Shown piece after piece: positions 15,263 through 22,525 of a stretch of 41,593 bases of DNA. The notes under the pieces were generated by a model, which ran no database searches, was not told where the DNA came from, and saw nothing but the letters and a program-made list of their open reading frames with translations. Source of the DNA: Actinospica acidithermotolerans (GTDB taxonomy: Bacteria; Actinomycetota; Actinomycetes; Streptomycetales; Catenulisporaceae); assembly GCF_018139625.1 (NCBI RefSeq), contig NZ_JAGSOH010000069.1:1-41593 (forward strand), given 5' to 3'. Numbering within the stretch: the stretch's first letter is position 1; each line of letters starts with the position of its first letter. The position numbers and the translations under genes were made by a program.

Positions 15263-15804
15263 AAGCCCTCCGCAGTGTCAACGCCCGCGCGACCAGCCCG
15301 CTCGCGGTCGTCTGGCTGCTCGGCGTCTGGTTGCTGCTGTGGGGGAGTATCAGCCCACTGGCGATCGTGTCGGGGCTGCTGATCGGCTTCGGGCTGCTCT
15401 GGGCCACGCCGCAGCCGGCCGTCGAGATCGGGCTGCGGTTCCGGCCGCTTGCGGCGATCAGCCTACTGCTGTTCGTCACCGTCGACCTCGTCGTCTCGAG
15501 CTGCCGCGTCGCCTGGCACATCCTCACGCCGACCCTCCCGGAGTCGGCGATCTACAACGTGCCGCTGCGGGTCCGCGGCGGTCTGATGATCACCATGGTG
15601 GCCGTCGCGGTCACGGCCGTCCCCGGCAGCACGGTGATCGACGCGCGCCCCGAGGACGGCATGCTCGAGATCCACGTGTTCGATGCCTCGTCGAGCGAGG
15701 CCGAGCAGAACATCCGTCGCGACGTGCAGCTGCTCGAACGGCGGATCACGGCCGCCTTCGGATCCCGGGCCGAACGCCGACGCGTACTGGAGGCTGAAGA
15801 ATGA
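15259..15804 (+). CDS. mrpE: Mrp antiporter subunit E
   Basis: A 181-residue subunit. Two close hydrophobic helices at residues ~14-50 and a third around 62-80 are followed by the conserved soluble half with VVSSCRVAWHILTP, ESAIYNVPL and VPGSTVIDARPEDG. MrpE is needed for assembly and activity of the complex. The start is a TTG at 15259 with GGAGGA (15248-15253) 5 nt upstream, and its last bases form a TTGA overlap with the mrpD stop. The C-terminal helix (EQNIRRDVQLLERRI) is cytoplasmic. Ends in an ATGA overlap with mrpF. Confidence 0.9.
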   Translation: MKALRSVNARATSPLAVVWLLGVWLLLWGSISPLAIVSGLLIGFGLLWATPQPAVEIGLRFRPLAAISLLLFVTVDLVVSSCRVAWHILTPTLPESAIYNVPLRVRGGLMITMVAVAVTAVPGSTVIDARPEDGMLEIHVFDASSSEAEQNIRRDVQLLERRITAAFGSRAERRRVLEAEE

Positions 15805-16181
15805 CCATGGACAACGTGTGCCTGTACGGCGCGGCCGGAATGCTGGTCGTGGCGGCGGCATTGGTGCTGATCCGCACGGTGATCGGCCCGAGCGTGTTCG
15901 ATCGGGCCGTCGGCCTCGACACGCTCTCCGCGATCTGCCTCGCCGCGATCGCCGTGGACGCCGCGCAGCACCACGACGGGCAGTACCTGCCGATCCTGCT
16001 GCTGCTCGCGCTCGTCGGGTTCACCGGCTCGGTCTGCCTGGCCCGCTTCGGGGGCGGCGGCGAGGAGATCTCCGGCGAGGACGGGTGCGTCGCCCCCGGA
16101 CAGCCCGACCCGCTCTCCGGGACGCTGCCCGAGCCGCTGCCGGAGAGGGAGCTGGAGAAGCGCCGCGAGGAGGGGCTGTGA
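15801..16181 (+). CDS. mrpF: Mrp antiporter subunit F
   Basis: A 126-residue subunit with three helices in residues 5-85, including the typical RTVIGPSVFDRAVGLDTL loop and LPILLLLALVGFTGSVCLAR. The last ~40 residues form an acidic, proline-rich tail (GEEISGEDG to EREL) longer than the usual 90-residue subunit. It starts in ATGA with mrpE and ends in GTGA with mrpG. Confidence 0.9.
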   Translation: MTMDNVCLYGAAGMLVVAAALVLIRTVIGPSVFDRAVGLDTLSAICLAAIAVDAAQHHDGQYLPILLLLALVGFTGSVCLARFGGGGEEISGEDGCVAPGQPDPLSGTLPEPLPERELEKRREEGL

Positions 16182-16486
16182 GGGGAGCCGAGATCGCGGA
16201 CGACATCGGCGACGTCGTGATTCTCGGCGGCGCCGTCTGGTCGCTGATCGCGGGCGTCGGCCTGCTTCGGTTGCCCGATGTCCTGAGCCGCATGCACGCG
16301 GCCACGAAACCGCAGGTCCTCGGACTGCTGATGATGCTGCTCGGCGTCGCGCTGCGGCTGCGCACCGCCGATGACATCACGACCCTGATCCTCGTCGGCC
16401 TGTTCCAGACCTGGACGGTGCCGGTCGCCGCGCACATGATCGCCCGGGCCGCGCGGCGCTCGTCGGACCGGCCGGGAGCGGGGTGA
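16178..16486 (+). CDS. mrpG: Mrp antiporter subunit G
   Basis: A 102-residue subunit, the last of the operon, with three helices and the family signature LLRLPDVLSRMHAATKPQVLG followed by LLMMLLGVALRL. The GTG at 16178 overlaps the mrpF stop as GTGA; no longer start is possible without running into mrpF in another frame. The complex as a whole exchanges cytoplasmic Na+ or K+ for protons and serves alkaline and salt tolerance in characterised species. Confidence 0.9.
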   Translation: MRGAEIADDIGDVVILGGAVWSLIAGVGLLRLPDVLSRMHAATKPQVLGLLMMLLGVALRLRTADDITTLILVGLFQTWTVPVAAHMIARAARRSSDRPGAG

Positions 16487-16507
16487 ATCAAGGGCGGTAG
16501 GGGCCGG

Positions 16508-16541
16508 TAGACTCCTGATGACCATACAGTTTTCGGGAGTC
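16508..16541 (+). promoter_or_regulatory. Promoter and leader hairpin of the EamA gene
   Basis: -10 box TAGACT (16508-16513). GACTCC (16510-16515) can pair with GGAGTC (16536-16541); the second arm covers the GGGAG ribosome site, so the leader may mask translation. The first arm would be only partly transcribed if initiation is near 16520. Confidence 0.35.
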
Positions 16542-16545
16542 TCAC

Positions 16546-17397
16546 ATGGCGTCGCTGCTCGCTCTGCTGGCCTCCGCGCTCTGGGGCAGCAGCGACTTCG
16601 TCGGAGCCATGCTGTCCAAGCGCTGGCCCTCGACCGCCGTCGTCTTCCTCGGCGTGCTGCTGGCGACGACCGTGCTGCTCCTCGGGATCCCGCTCGCCGA
16701 CCCGCCCTTCGGCGCCTACCAGTGGTACGGCGCGGCGGCCGGCGCGGGCGGAGCGATCGCGCTGGCGTGCTTCTACAAGGCCATGGCCGCAGGCCCGATG
16801 TCCCTGGTCGCGCCGCTGTCGGCGACCAGCGCGGCCGTGCCCGTCCTCTGGTCGCTCGCGCGCGGCGGAACGGTCGACCTGCTGCAGGGCGTCGGCATCA
16901 TGCTCGCGTTCATCGGCGTCATCCTCGCCTCGGGGCCCGAGATGCGCGAGGGCAGCCTCGTCAGCCGCTCGACCCTGCTCTTCACCCTCGCCTCCGCGAT
17001 CGGCTTCGGCCTGTATTACATCTTCTTCGCGCTCGGCTCGGCCACCAGCGTGTACGGCACGCTGCTCAGCCAGCGCATCGCCGGCGTGCTCATCCTCGCG
17101 CCGGTCGCGTTGCGCGGACTGCCGCGGCGGAAGAGCCTGATCAACGGCCTCACCTGGACACCGACGATCGCCGTCCTGTTCGTGTTCAACGGTCTCGGCG
17201 ACGTCGCGGCCAACGGCATCTACGGTCTCGCGACGCGCCACGCCGGGTCCAACCTGCCGGTGGTCATGGCGCTTTCCGGCCTCTACCCGGTGGTCAGCAC
17301 GGTTCTAGCCTGGGCGCTGCTCAAGGAGCGCCTGCGCGCCGTGCAGAACGTCGGAATCCTTGCAGCGCTGACGGGCGTGCTGCTGCTCAACGCGTGA
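16546..17397 (+). CDS. EamA (DMT superfamily) transporter
   Basis: A 283-residue protein with ten hydrophobic helices in two repeats of the EamA fold. The first opens with LLALLASALWGSSDF, the second near residue 147 with LLFTLASAIGFGLYYIFFALG. It ends with ERLRAVQNVGILAALTGVLLL, the usual close of the second domain. These carriers export or import metabolites such as amino acids or nucleotide sugars; the substrate is not readable. The ATG at 16546 has GGGAG about 6 nt upstream. It lies 60 bp after the Mrp operon and has its own -10 box, so it is probably transcribed separately. Confidence 0.9.
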   Translation: MASLLALLASALWGSSDFVGAMLSKRWPSTAVVFLGVLLATTVLLLGIPLADPPFGAYQWYGAAAGAGGAIALACFYKAMAAGPMSLVAPLSATSAAVPVLWSLARGGTVDLLQGVGIMLAFIGVILASGPEMREGSLVSRSTLLFTLASAIGFGLYYIFFALGSATSVYGTLLSQRIAGVLILAPVALRGLPRRKSLINGLTWTPTIAVLFVFNGLGDVAANGIYGLATRHAGSNLPVVMALSGLYPVVSTVLAWALLKERLRAVQNVGILAALTGVLLLNA

Positions 17398-17406
17398 GAC
17401 CGGAAC

Positions 17407-17412
17407 TAGACT
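17407..17412 (+). promoter_or_regulatory. -10 box of a leaderless promoter (O-methyltransferase)
   Basis: TAGACT ends 6 nt before the ATG at 17419, with no ribosome site between. It lies 9 bp after the EamA stop. Confidence 0.55.
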
Positions 17413-17418
17413 CCGGGT

Positions 17419-18093
17419 ATGACGTCGACGTCGGTGCCGGTCACGCCCGAACTCCACGCGTACATCCTGGAGCACTGCAGCCCGCGCGACGAGGTCCAGC
17501 GCTGGCTGATCGAACGCACGGCCGAGCTCGGCCCGATCTCGCGCTTCCAGATCGCTCCCGAGCAGGGCATTCTGCTGACGATGCTGACCCGGCTCACCCG
17601 TGCCGAGGTCGCGGTCGAGATCGGCACGTTCACCGGCTACTCCTCGATCTGCATCGCCCGCGGCCTCGCCGACGGGGGCAGGCTGATCTGCTGCGACATC
17701 AGCGAGGACTGGACCGCCATCGCGCGCGAGGCCTGGCGGCGCACTGGCCTCGCCGACCGCATGGACCTCCGCATCGGCCAGGCCCTCGACACCGTCAACG
17801 CGCTCCCGCAGGACGAGCACATCGACTTCGCCTTCGTCGACGCGGACAAGAAGCCGTACTGGGATTACTACAGCGCCCTGATCACGCGCACGAAGCCCGG
17901 CGGGATCATCGCCTTCGACAACACTTTCCGCAACGGCGACGTGGTCGACTCCCGCCGCGCCGAAGCGGGCAAGAACGGCGACCCCGACCCGCAGGCCATC
18001 CACGAGTTCAACGGCCGCCTCGTCGCCGACGAGCGCGTCGAGGTCGTCATGCTGCCGATCGCCGACGGCCTGACGATCGCTCAGAAGCGCTAA
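17419..18093 (+). CDS. Class I SAM-dependent O-methyltransferase (CCoAMT-like)
   Basis: A 224-residue enzyme of the small cation-dependent O-methyltransferase family that methylates catechol-type hydroxyls. After an N-terminal helical cap, AVEIGTFTGYSSICIARGL is the SAM-binding motif I. ICCDIS supplies the acidic ribose ligand. FAFVDADKKPYWDYY holds the metal-binding Asp, and GGIIAFDNTFRNGDV contains the Asp-Asn pair that completes the metal site. Length is normal for the family. The transcript appears leaderless. It converges on the YbjQ-domain gene with only 3 bp between the two stops. The natural acceptor is unknown. Confidence 0.9.
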   Translation: MTSTSVPVTPELHAYILEHCSPRDEVQRWLIERTAELGPISRFQIAPEQGILLTMLTRLTRAEVAVEIGTFTGYSSICIARGLADGGRLICCDISEDWTAIAREAWRRTGLADRMDLRIGQALDTVNALPQDEHIDFAFVDADKKPYWDYYSALITRTKPGGIIAFDNTFRNGDVVDSRRAEAGKNGDPDPQAIHEFNGRLVADERVEVVMLPIADGLTIAQKR

Positions 18094-18096
18094 GCC

Positions 18097-19092
18097 CTAG
18101 GCATCGGGCTCGGAAGGCTGCGTCGCGATCTTGTCGGCGTTCACGTAGGCGAAAGCCCGATCGCTGAGACTCGGCCCGGCGCGCGTCGCCGGAGCGGGTT
18201 CGGGGACAGCCTCCACGCCGCGGCCGAGGCGCATGATCGTCAGCGGGGGCCGCGCCCTCGGTGAGCCCGTCCGCTCGAACGCGATGACGGCCGAACCCAA
18301 GATCGTCGCCTCGACCACGTAGTCGGAGCGTTCCTCGAAGTTGGGGCACGCGCGCTCGAAGAAGCGGATCGAGATGTCCTGGACGACCGCCCCCTCGCCG
18401 CCCGCATCCCGCACCGCGTTCTCCAGCGCCCTGCGTGCTTCCCGCCGCGCGTCGTTGACCAGGCGGGTATACCCGACGACCTCGCGGTTTCCGCCGGCGC
18501 CGATCCCGCGCCTGGTCTGCTGGATCATCCGCTCGTCGAAGTGAACCGCGGCGATGGCGATGCCGGAGACCAGCCGGAACGGCATCCAGCCGGAACGCAG
18601 CAGCTTCGCGAGCTCCTGACCGGAGACGTGCGTGGTGAACGGCGCCTGCGAGCGGGTCTGTGCCCTCGCCTGCACGGCAGTGCCCTCGACGGTGAACTCC
18701 TCCGTCTGCGTGAAGAAGTTCGCAGAGCCGATCCGCATCCCGATCACGCCGTCGCCGCCGAGCGCGCGGCACTCCGCGACGGCGCGTTCGAGCGCTAGCG
18801 CACGTCCGGCCTGGATCTGCGCGAGCAGGGGGTTGTGCGGGTCGGCGGTCGAGCGGTCCGCGCGCTGCGCCGGCGCGGTGACGAAGCAGCGTCCGTATCC
18901 GGCGGAGCTGAGGAACGCGACCGTCGCCCCGAAGACCTGTCCGACGGGATCGAAACCGGCACCCGTGGTCGCGCCGAACCCGCCGACCGGCCCGGGATAG
19001 GCCCATCCGCGCTGGTCCCGCAGCCGTTCCAGCCGCGAGATGCGCGGATCCCGCTCGGTCAGCCCGTCGCCGCGGTGCTCCGGCACAGCCAC
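18097..19092 (-). CDS. Double YbjQ (UPF0145) domain protein
   Basis: A 331-residue protein that seems to contain two YbjQ/UPF0145-type units. Unit 1 (residues ~45-145) has GAGFDPVGQVFGATVAF, then LALERAVAECRALGGDGVIG and EFTVEGTAVQ. Unit 2 (~165-290) follows VSGQELAKLLRSGWMPFRLV with EARRALENAVRDAGGEGAVV and YVVEATILGSAV. YbjQ domains form pentamers and are sometimes called heavy-metal-binding, without a firm function. The start is a GTG at 19092, 6 nt after a TAGCAT -10 box (leaderless). The N- and C-terminal ends are disordered. Confidence 0.8.
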   Translation of the reverse strand: MAVPEHRGDGLTERDPRISRLERLRDQRGWAYPGPVGGFGATTGAGFDPVGQVFGATVAFLSSAGYGRCFVTAPAQRADRSTADPHNPLLAQIQAGRALALERAVAECRALGGDGVIGMRIGSANFFTQTEEFTVEGTAVQARAQTRSQAPFTTHVSGQELAKLLRSGWMPFRLVSGIAIAAVHFDERMIQQTRRGIGAGGNREVVGYTRLVNDARREARRALENAVRDAGGEGAVVQDISIRFFERACPNFEERSDYVVEATILGSAVIAFERTGSPRARPPLTIMRLGRGVEAVPEPAPATRAGPSLSDRAFAYVNADKIATQPSEPDA

Positions 19093-19156
19093 GGTTTCAT
19101 GCTAGGCCGTTTCTTCGAACTAGCGTCGGATCAGGCCGCGGTGTCTGACGCGTGCG

Positions 19157-19219
19157 CTCGCAAGGCGCAGGGGCGGGGGCATACTCGGTCGTCTGCAACC
19201 GCCCCTGCAACGCCGCGAG
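19157..19219 (-). terminator. Compound hairpin after the LacI gene
   Basis: Paired segments CTCGC (19157-19161), GGCG (19164-19167) and CAGGGGCGG (19168-19176) match CCGCCCCTG (19199-19207), CGCC (19211-19214) and GCGAG (19215-19219): 18 pairs with small bulges and a 22-nt loop. It lies 59 nt beyond the LacI stop and before the YbjQ promoter. Confidence 0.5.
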
Positions 19220-19277
19220 CGTGCGTGGCAGGCGTCGCGGACCCGGCGATAGTTCGAAGACGCGGCCTAGGCCCGGT

Positions 19278-20315
19278 CTACCGGCCGCCGCCGCACGACT
19301 GCCGGATCACCAGGCGGGTGGGGGTGAGAATCGGGCTCTCCGGTGCGGGCCGGTCGCCGAACCGGTCGTCGACGAAGTCGAGCAGCGCGCTGACGGCGGC
19401 GGTACCGAGGGCCAGCGAGTCCTGGGCGACCGTGGTGAGCGCCGGACGGACCAGGCTCGCGGCCTCGATGTCGTCGAAGCCGACGACGGCGATGTCCTCG
19501 GGGACGTCGAGTCCCGCGTCGGCGAAGGCGTGCATGGCTCCGAGGGCCATCTCGTCTCCGGCGACGAACACGGCCGTGGGCCGTCGCGACTTCGGCAGCC
19601 CGGCGAGCCTGCGGCCGCAGGCGTAGCCGCTGTCCATGAAGAAGTCGCCGTTCTGCACGTACTCGTCGGGCAGGTCGAGGCCCAGTTCGCCGACGGCCTG
19701 CTGGAAGCCCCTGAGCCGCTGGACGGCCGGCATCAGGTCGACCGGGCCGGTGATGGTGGCGATGCGACGGTGGCCGAGATCGTGAAGGTGGCGTACGGCC
19801 TCGACGGCGCCGGCCCGGTTGTCGGAGGTGACGCAGCACGCGCGCGGGCCGGCGATGTCGTGGTCGATGGCGACGCACGGGAGGCTGGACTCGAACAGCT
19901 CGCGCAGCGCGGGCCGGTGGTCGTCGACGCCCATCACGATGACGCCGTCGACCTGGAACTGGCGGGCGGTGTCGAGGTAGGCGCGCGGCCCCTGGCGGTC
20001 CACGTCCACGTTGAGCAGGATCAGATGCCGGCCGACGTCGCTGAGCGCCTGCTTGAGCCCGACGAGCAAGGAGAGCAGGAACGGGTGCTTGCGTCCCGCG
20101 GTCTCGTAGCCGCTGTCCCACAGCAGGCCGACGGCGTCGGAGCGGCCGCGCACGAGCGCCCGCGCGGACTGGCTGGGACGGTAGCCGAGCCGCTCGGCGG
20201 CCTGCTGGACCTGCCGCCGCGTCTCGACGCTGACCTCCGGATGGCCGTTGAGGGCCCGCGACACGGTCGCCACCGAGACCCCGCACTCCCTGGCCAGATC
20301 CTTGATCCCCGCCAT
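19278..20315 (-). CDS. LacI family transcriptional regulator
   Basis: A 345-residue repressor. Residues 1-60 hold the LacI helix-turn-helix and hinge (IKDLARECGVSVATVSRALN, then LGYRPSQSARALVRGRS). The rest is the periplasmic-binding-protein-like sugar sensor (LLSLLVGLKQAL, VDGVIVMGVDDHR, GDEMALGAMHAFADAGLDVP). The effector should be a sugar or sugar derivative. GGGGGA lies 6 nt before the ATG. Its promoter carries an AACGTT-centred operator, so it probably represses itself. Both GH92 genes 5-12 kb away carry AACGT-centred LacI-type sites, making it the best regulator candidate in the window. Confidence 0.93.
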   Translation of the reverse strand: MAGIKDLARECGVSVATVSRALNGHPEVSVETRRQVQQAAERLGYRPSQSARALVRGRSDAVGLLWDSGYETAGRKHPFLLSLLVGLKQALSDVGRHLILLNVDVDRQGPRAYLDTARQFQVDGVIVMGVDDHRPALRELFESSLPCVAIDHDIAGPRACCVTSDNRAGAVEAVRHLHDLGHRRIATITGPVDLMPAVQRLRGFQQAVGELGLDLPDEYVQNGDFFMDSGYACGRRLAGLPKSRRPTAVFVAGDEMALGAMHAFADAGLDVPEDIAVVGFDDIEAASLVRPALTTVAQDSLALGTAAVSALLDFVDDRFGDRPAPESPILTPTRLVIRQSCGGGR

Positions 20316-20347
20316 CGCTTCCCCCAGTACCGCTCGCTCCGGTGATC

Positions 20348-20368
20348 GAAAACGTTTACGGCACTCTA
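20348..20368 (-). promoter_or_regulatory. LacI autoregulatory operator and -10 box
   Basis: Operator GAAAACGTTTAC (20348-20359; core AAACGTTT is a perfect palindrome). On the minus strand a -10 box TAGAGT (20363-20368) lies just before it, so the operator covers the transcription start. This is the classic LacI/PurR/CcpA-type half-site spacing around a central CG. Confidence 0.65.
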
Positions 20369-20384
20369 CCTTCTCCGGGCCTCG

Positions 20385-21209
20385 TCAAGCACGGGCTCCA
20401 TGCGGTTCGACGTACAGCGCTTGCAGGCAGTAACCGAACACGCCGCCTTGATCGCCGAGCCGGGTGCTCGTCGTGCCGCCGCCGGAGGGGTCGAGCGAGG
20501 TGGCCGCGTCCACCGAGATCCAGCCGCCGTCGGGGCAGCGCAGGAAGCTGAGATTCAGGTCGAGGTTGCTGAACAGGTGCGTGCGGAAGTCGAGCGCCGA
20601 GCTGAATCCGCTGGCCCCGTCGGCGATCAGCACGGCGGTCTGCGTCGGGGTGGTCGGCTCTCCCTCGACCAGCGGCAGCCGGGGACGCACCCAGACCCGG
20701 CACGGGCCGGGCGTCGCGGGGCCGCCGGCCACGTAGCGGAACTCCATCGCCGCGATCCAGCCGTGGTTCAGGTGACGGCTCAGCTCGTCGCCGCCGCCGT
20801 CGTGCGACGTGAGCGACTCCGGGTCGGGGAACGGATCGGCCGAGGCGGGGTCCGGGACGTCGGGCACCAGGTCAGGCTGCTGGCGACGCCACCAGGCGCG
20901 GGCCGTGAGCACCGGGCGGCCGCCGGCGAGGACGGTCGCGGCGAGCAGCCGGGCGCGCTTGCCCGGCTTGACCACCTCGGTGCGGACGGTGAGCGGGCCC
21001 ACCGGGACCGGGGCGAGGAAATCGCAGGCCAGCCGGGCGATGTGGCCGCCGTCCGCCGGGGCGAGGCGTTCCAGCTCGTGCAGGGCCAGCGCGCAGGGGG
21101 CGCCGCCGTGCTGCATCTCGGCGGACCAGGGGCCCTGGGTCGCGACGGTGGAGTCGAAGGTCGCGGCCCCGTCCGCCGTCCGCTCGGTGGGTGTGTAGAA
21201 CGCCGACAT
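20385..21209 (-). CDS. TesB-like acyl-CoA thioesterase family protein
   Basis: A 274-residue protein with two fused hot-dog folds of the TesB/4HBT_3 type. The first half carries AEMQHGGAPCALALHELERL and LACDFLAPVPVGPLTV, the second PTQTAVLIADGASGFSSALDF and LDLNLSFLRCPDGGWISVDA, with a final FGYCLQALYVEP. It should hydrolyse acyl-CoA or a related thioester. GGGAGG lies 4 nt before the ATG. It is divergent from the HxlR gene over two identical palindromes, so HxlR probably controls it. The LacI gene follows 70 nt downstream on the same strand but has its own promoter. Confidence 0.88.
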   Translation of the reverse strand: MSAFYTPTERTADGAATFDSTVATQGPWSAEMQHGGAPCALALHELERLAPADGGHIARLACDFLAPVPVGPLTVRTEVVKPGKRARLLAATVLAGGRPVLTARAWWRRQQPDLVPDVPDPASADPFPDPESLTSHDGGGDELSRHLNHGWIAAMEFRYVAGGPATPGPCRVWVRPRLPLVEGEPTTPTQTAVLIADGASGFSSALDFRTHLFSNLDLNLSFLRCPDGGWISVDAATSLDPSGGGTTSTRLGDQGGVFGYCLQALYVEPHGARA

Positions 21210-21219
21210 GGATCCTCCC

Positions 21220-21236
21220 GTTACGGTTTCCGTAAC
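21220..21236. promoter_or_regulatory. HxlR operator copy 1
   Basis: GTTACGG-TTT-CCGTAAC, perfect 7-bp arms, 10 bp upstream of the thioesterase start. Identical arms recur 39 bp away at 21259-21275. Confidence 0.75.
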
Positions 21237-21258
21237 ACGCTGGCGCGAGTAGGCTACG

Positions 21259-21275
21259 GTTACGGAATCCGTAAC
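21259..21275. promoter_or_regulatory. HxlR operator copy 2
   Basis: GTTACGG-AAT-CCGTAAC, same arms as copy 1. It begins 3 bp after a TAGGCT -10 box (21250-21255) for the HxlR gene, so bound protein would block initiation. Confidence 0.75.
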
Positions 21276-21300
21276 GTCAAGGCGCGACCCGAGGAGGACG

Positions 21301-21663
21301 ATGACCGCCCCGCGGCCCGGAACCCCGGTGCGCGGCTCGCAGACCGGCCGGCCGCTGATGGCCGCGCTCGACCTGCTGGGGCGCCGCTGGACGCTGCGGA
21401 TCCTCTGGGAGCTGCGGCTCGGCCCGCTCGGCCCGCGCGAGCTGCGCTCCCGCTGCGACTCGATGTCCCCGAGCGTGCTCTACCAGCGTCTCAAGGATCT
21501 GCGGCAGGCCGGGCTGGTGGGCCAGGACGAGTCCGAGCGCTACCGGCTCACGCCGCTCGGGCTCGCGCTGGGGGAGGCGATCGAGCCGCTCAACCGGTGG
21601 TCGGCGACGTGGGCCGCGGAATGGGACGGGGAACGGGACGCCGGGCGGCGGCGGGGCGAGTGA
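21301..21663 (+). CDS. HxlR family transcriptional regulator
   Basis: A 120-residue winged-helix regulator of the HxlR/MarR-like type. LDLLGRRWTLRILWELRLGP is the family's opening, followed by the recognition helix region SMSPSVLYQRLKDLRQAGLV and the wing YRLTPLGLALGEAI, then a C-terminal dimer helix. HxlR proteins bind palindromes as dimers and often answer electrophiles, redox signals or small aromatics. There is no Cys in the first residues. GAGGAGG (21291-21297) precedes the ATG. Two matching palindromes in the divergent gap predict control of itself and of the thioesterase gene. Confidence 0.9.
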   Translation: MTAPRPGTPVRGSQTGRPLMAALDLLGRRWTLRILWELRLGPLGPRELRSRCDSMSPSVLYQRLKDLRQAGLVGQDESERYRLTPLGLALGEAIEPLNRWSATWAAEWDGERDAGRRRGE

Positions 21664-21723
21664 ATCAGCCCACGTATCGGCATCCGGCACGCGCTGTCGG
21701 TGCGGGCCGCTACGGTAGCCCGC

Positions 21724-22428
21724 GTGACTACCGATGAGCTGACGATGCCGACCGATCTGCACCTGCCCCCGCTGCCCGAATCGTGGCGGAAGGTCCTCGG
21801 CGAGGAGATCGCGAAGCCTTACTTCGCGAAGCTGGACGCCTACGTGGCCGCCGAGCGCGCCGCGCACCAGGTGTTCCCGCCGCGCGAGGAGGTCTTCGCG
21901 GCGCTCGAGGCCACCGCCTACGAGGACGTGCGCGTAGTGCTGCTCGGCCAGGACCCGTACCACGACGACGGCCAGGCGCACGGGCTCTGCTTCTCGGTGC
22001 GGCCCGGCGTGCGGGTGCCCCCGTCGCTGCGCAACATGTACAAGGAGCTCAACGCCGACCTCGGCCTGCCGATCCCGAAGGACGGCGACCTGCGCCCGTG
22101 GACGAAGCAGGGCGTGCTGCTGCTCAACACGGTGCTGACGGTGCGCGCCCACGAGGCGAACTCGCACAAGAAGCAGGGGTGGGAGACGTTCACCGACGCG
22201 GTGATCCGCGCCGTGAGCGACCGCGAGCAGCCGGCCGTGTTCGTGCTCTGGGGCGGTCCGGCGAAGACCAAGAAGGCGCTGATCGACACCGAGCGCCACC
22301 GCGTGCTCGAGGGCACGCACCCCTCGCCGCTCTCGGCGAGCAAGGGCTTCCACGGCTCGCGGCCGTACACCGCGATCAACGCGGCGCTCGGGGAACTGGG
22401 CTACCCGGCGATCGACTGGTCGCTCTGA
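21724..22428 (+). CDS. ung: Uracil-DNA glycosylase, family 1
   Basis: A 234-residue base-excision repair enzyme that removes uracil from DNA. VVLLGQDPYHDDGQAHGL contains the water-activating Asp77. LLLNTVLTV is motif 2, and EGTHPSPLSASKGFHG carries His199 and the DNA-intercalating loop, all intact. Length is normal. The GTG at 21724 is chosen because TACGGT (21711-21716) ends 7 nt before it, suggesting a leaderless transcript, and MTTDELTMPTD is a sensible N-terminus. The frame extends upstream to 21700. It probably acts as a single gene. Confidence 0.95.
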   Translation: MTTDELTMPTDLHLPPLPESWRKVLGEEIAKPYFAKLDAYVAAERAAHQVFPPREEVFAALEATAYEDVRVVLLGQDPYHDDGQAHGLCFSVRPGVRVPPSLRNMYKELNADLGLPIPKDGDLRPWTKQGVLLLNTVLTVRAHEANSHKKQGWETFTDAVIRAVSDREQPAVFVLWGGPAKTKKALIDTERHRVLEGTHPSPLSASKGFHGSRPYTAINAALGELGYPAIDWSL

Positions 22429-22490
22429 GCGCCGGTCCCGCGACGCCGCGGAGTACGGCACCGGGCCGGGGGATCCGGTTCAACCGTTCA

Positions 22491-22502
22491 GCGTGATCAC
22501 GC
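22491..22502. promoter_or_regulatory. 12-bp palindrome upstream of the DUF4232 gene
   Basis: GCGTGATCACGC is a perfect palindrome 23 bp before the ATG at 22526, in the promoter or leader. Its GTGATCAC core recurs in the MFS/TetR palindrome at 31944-31953. Operator status is unproven. Confidence 0.35.
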
Positions 22503-22525
22503 GTCTGTTCCCCTGGAGGTAAGTG

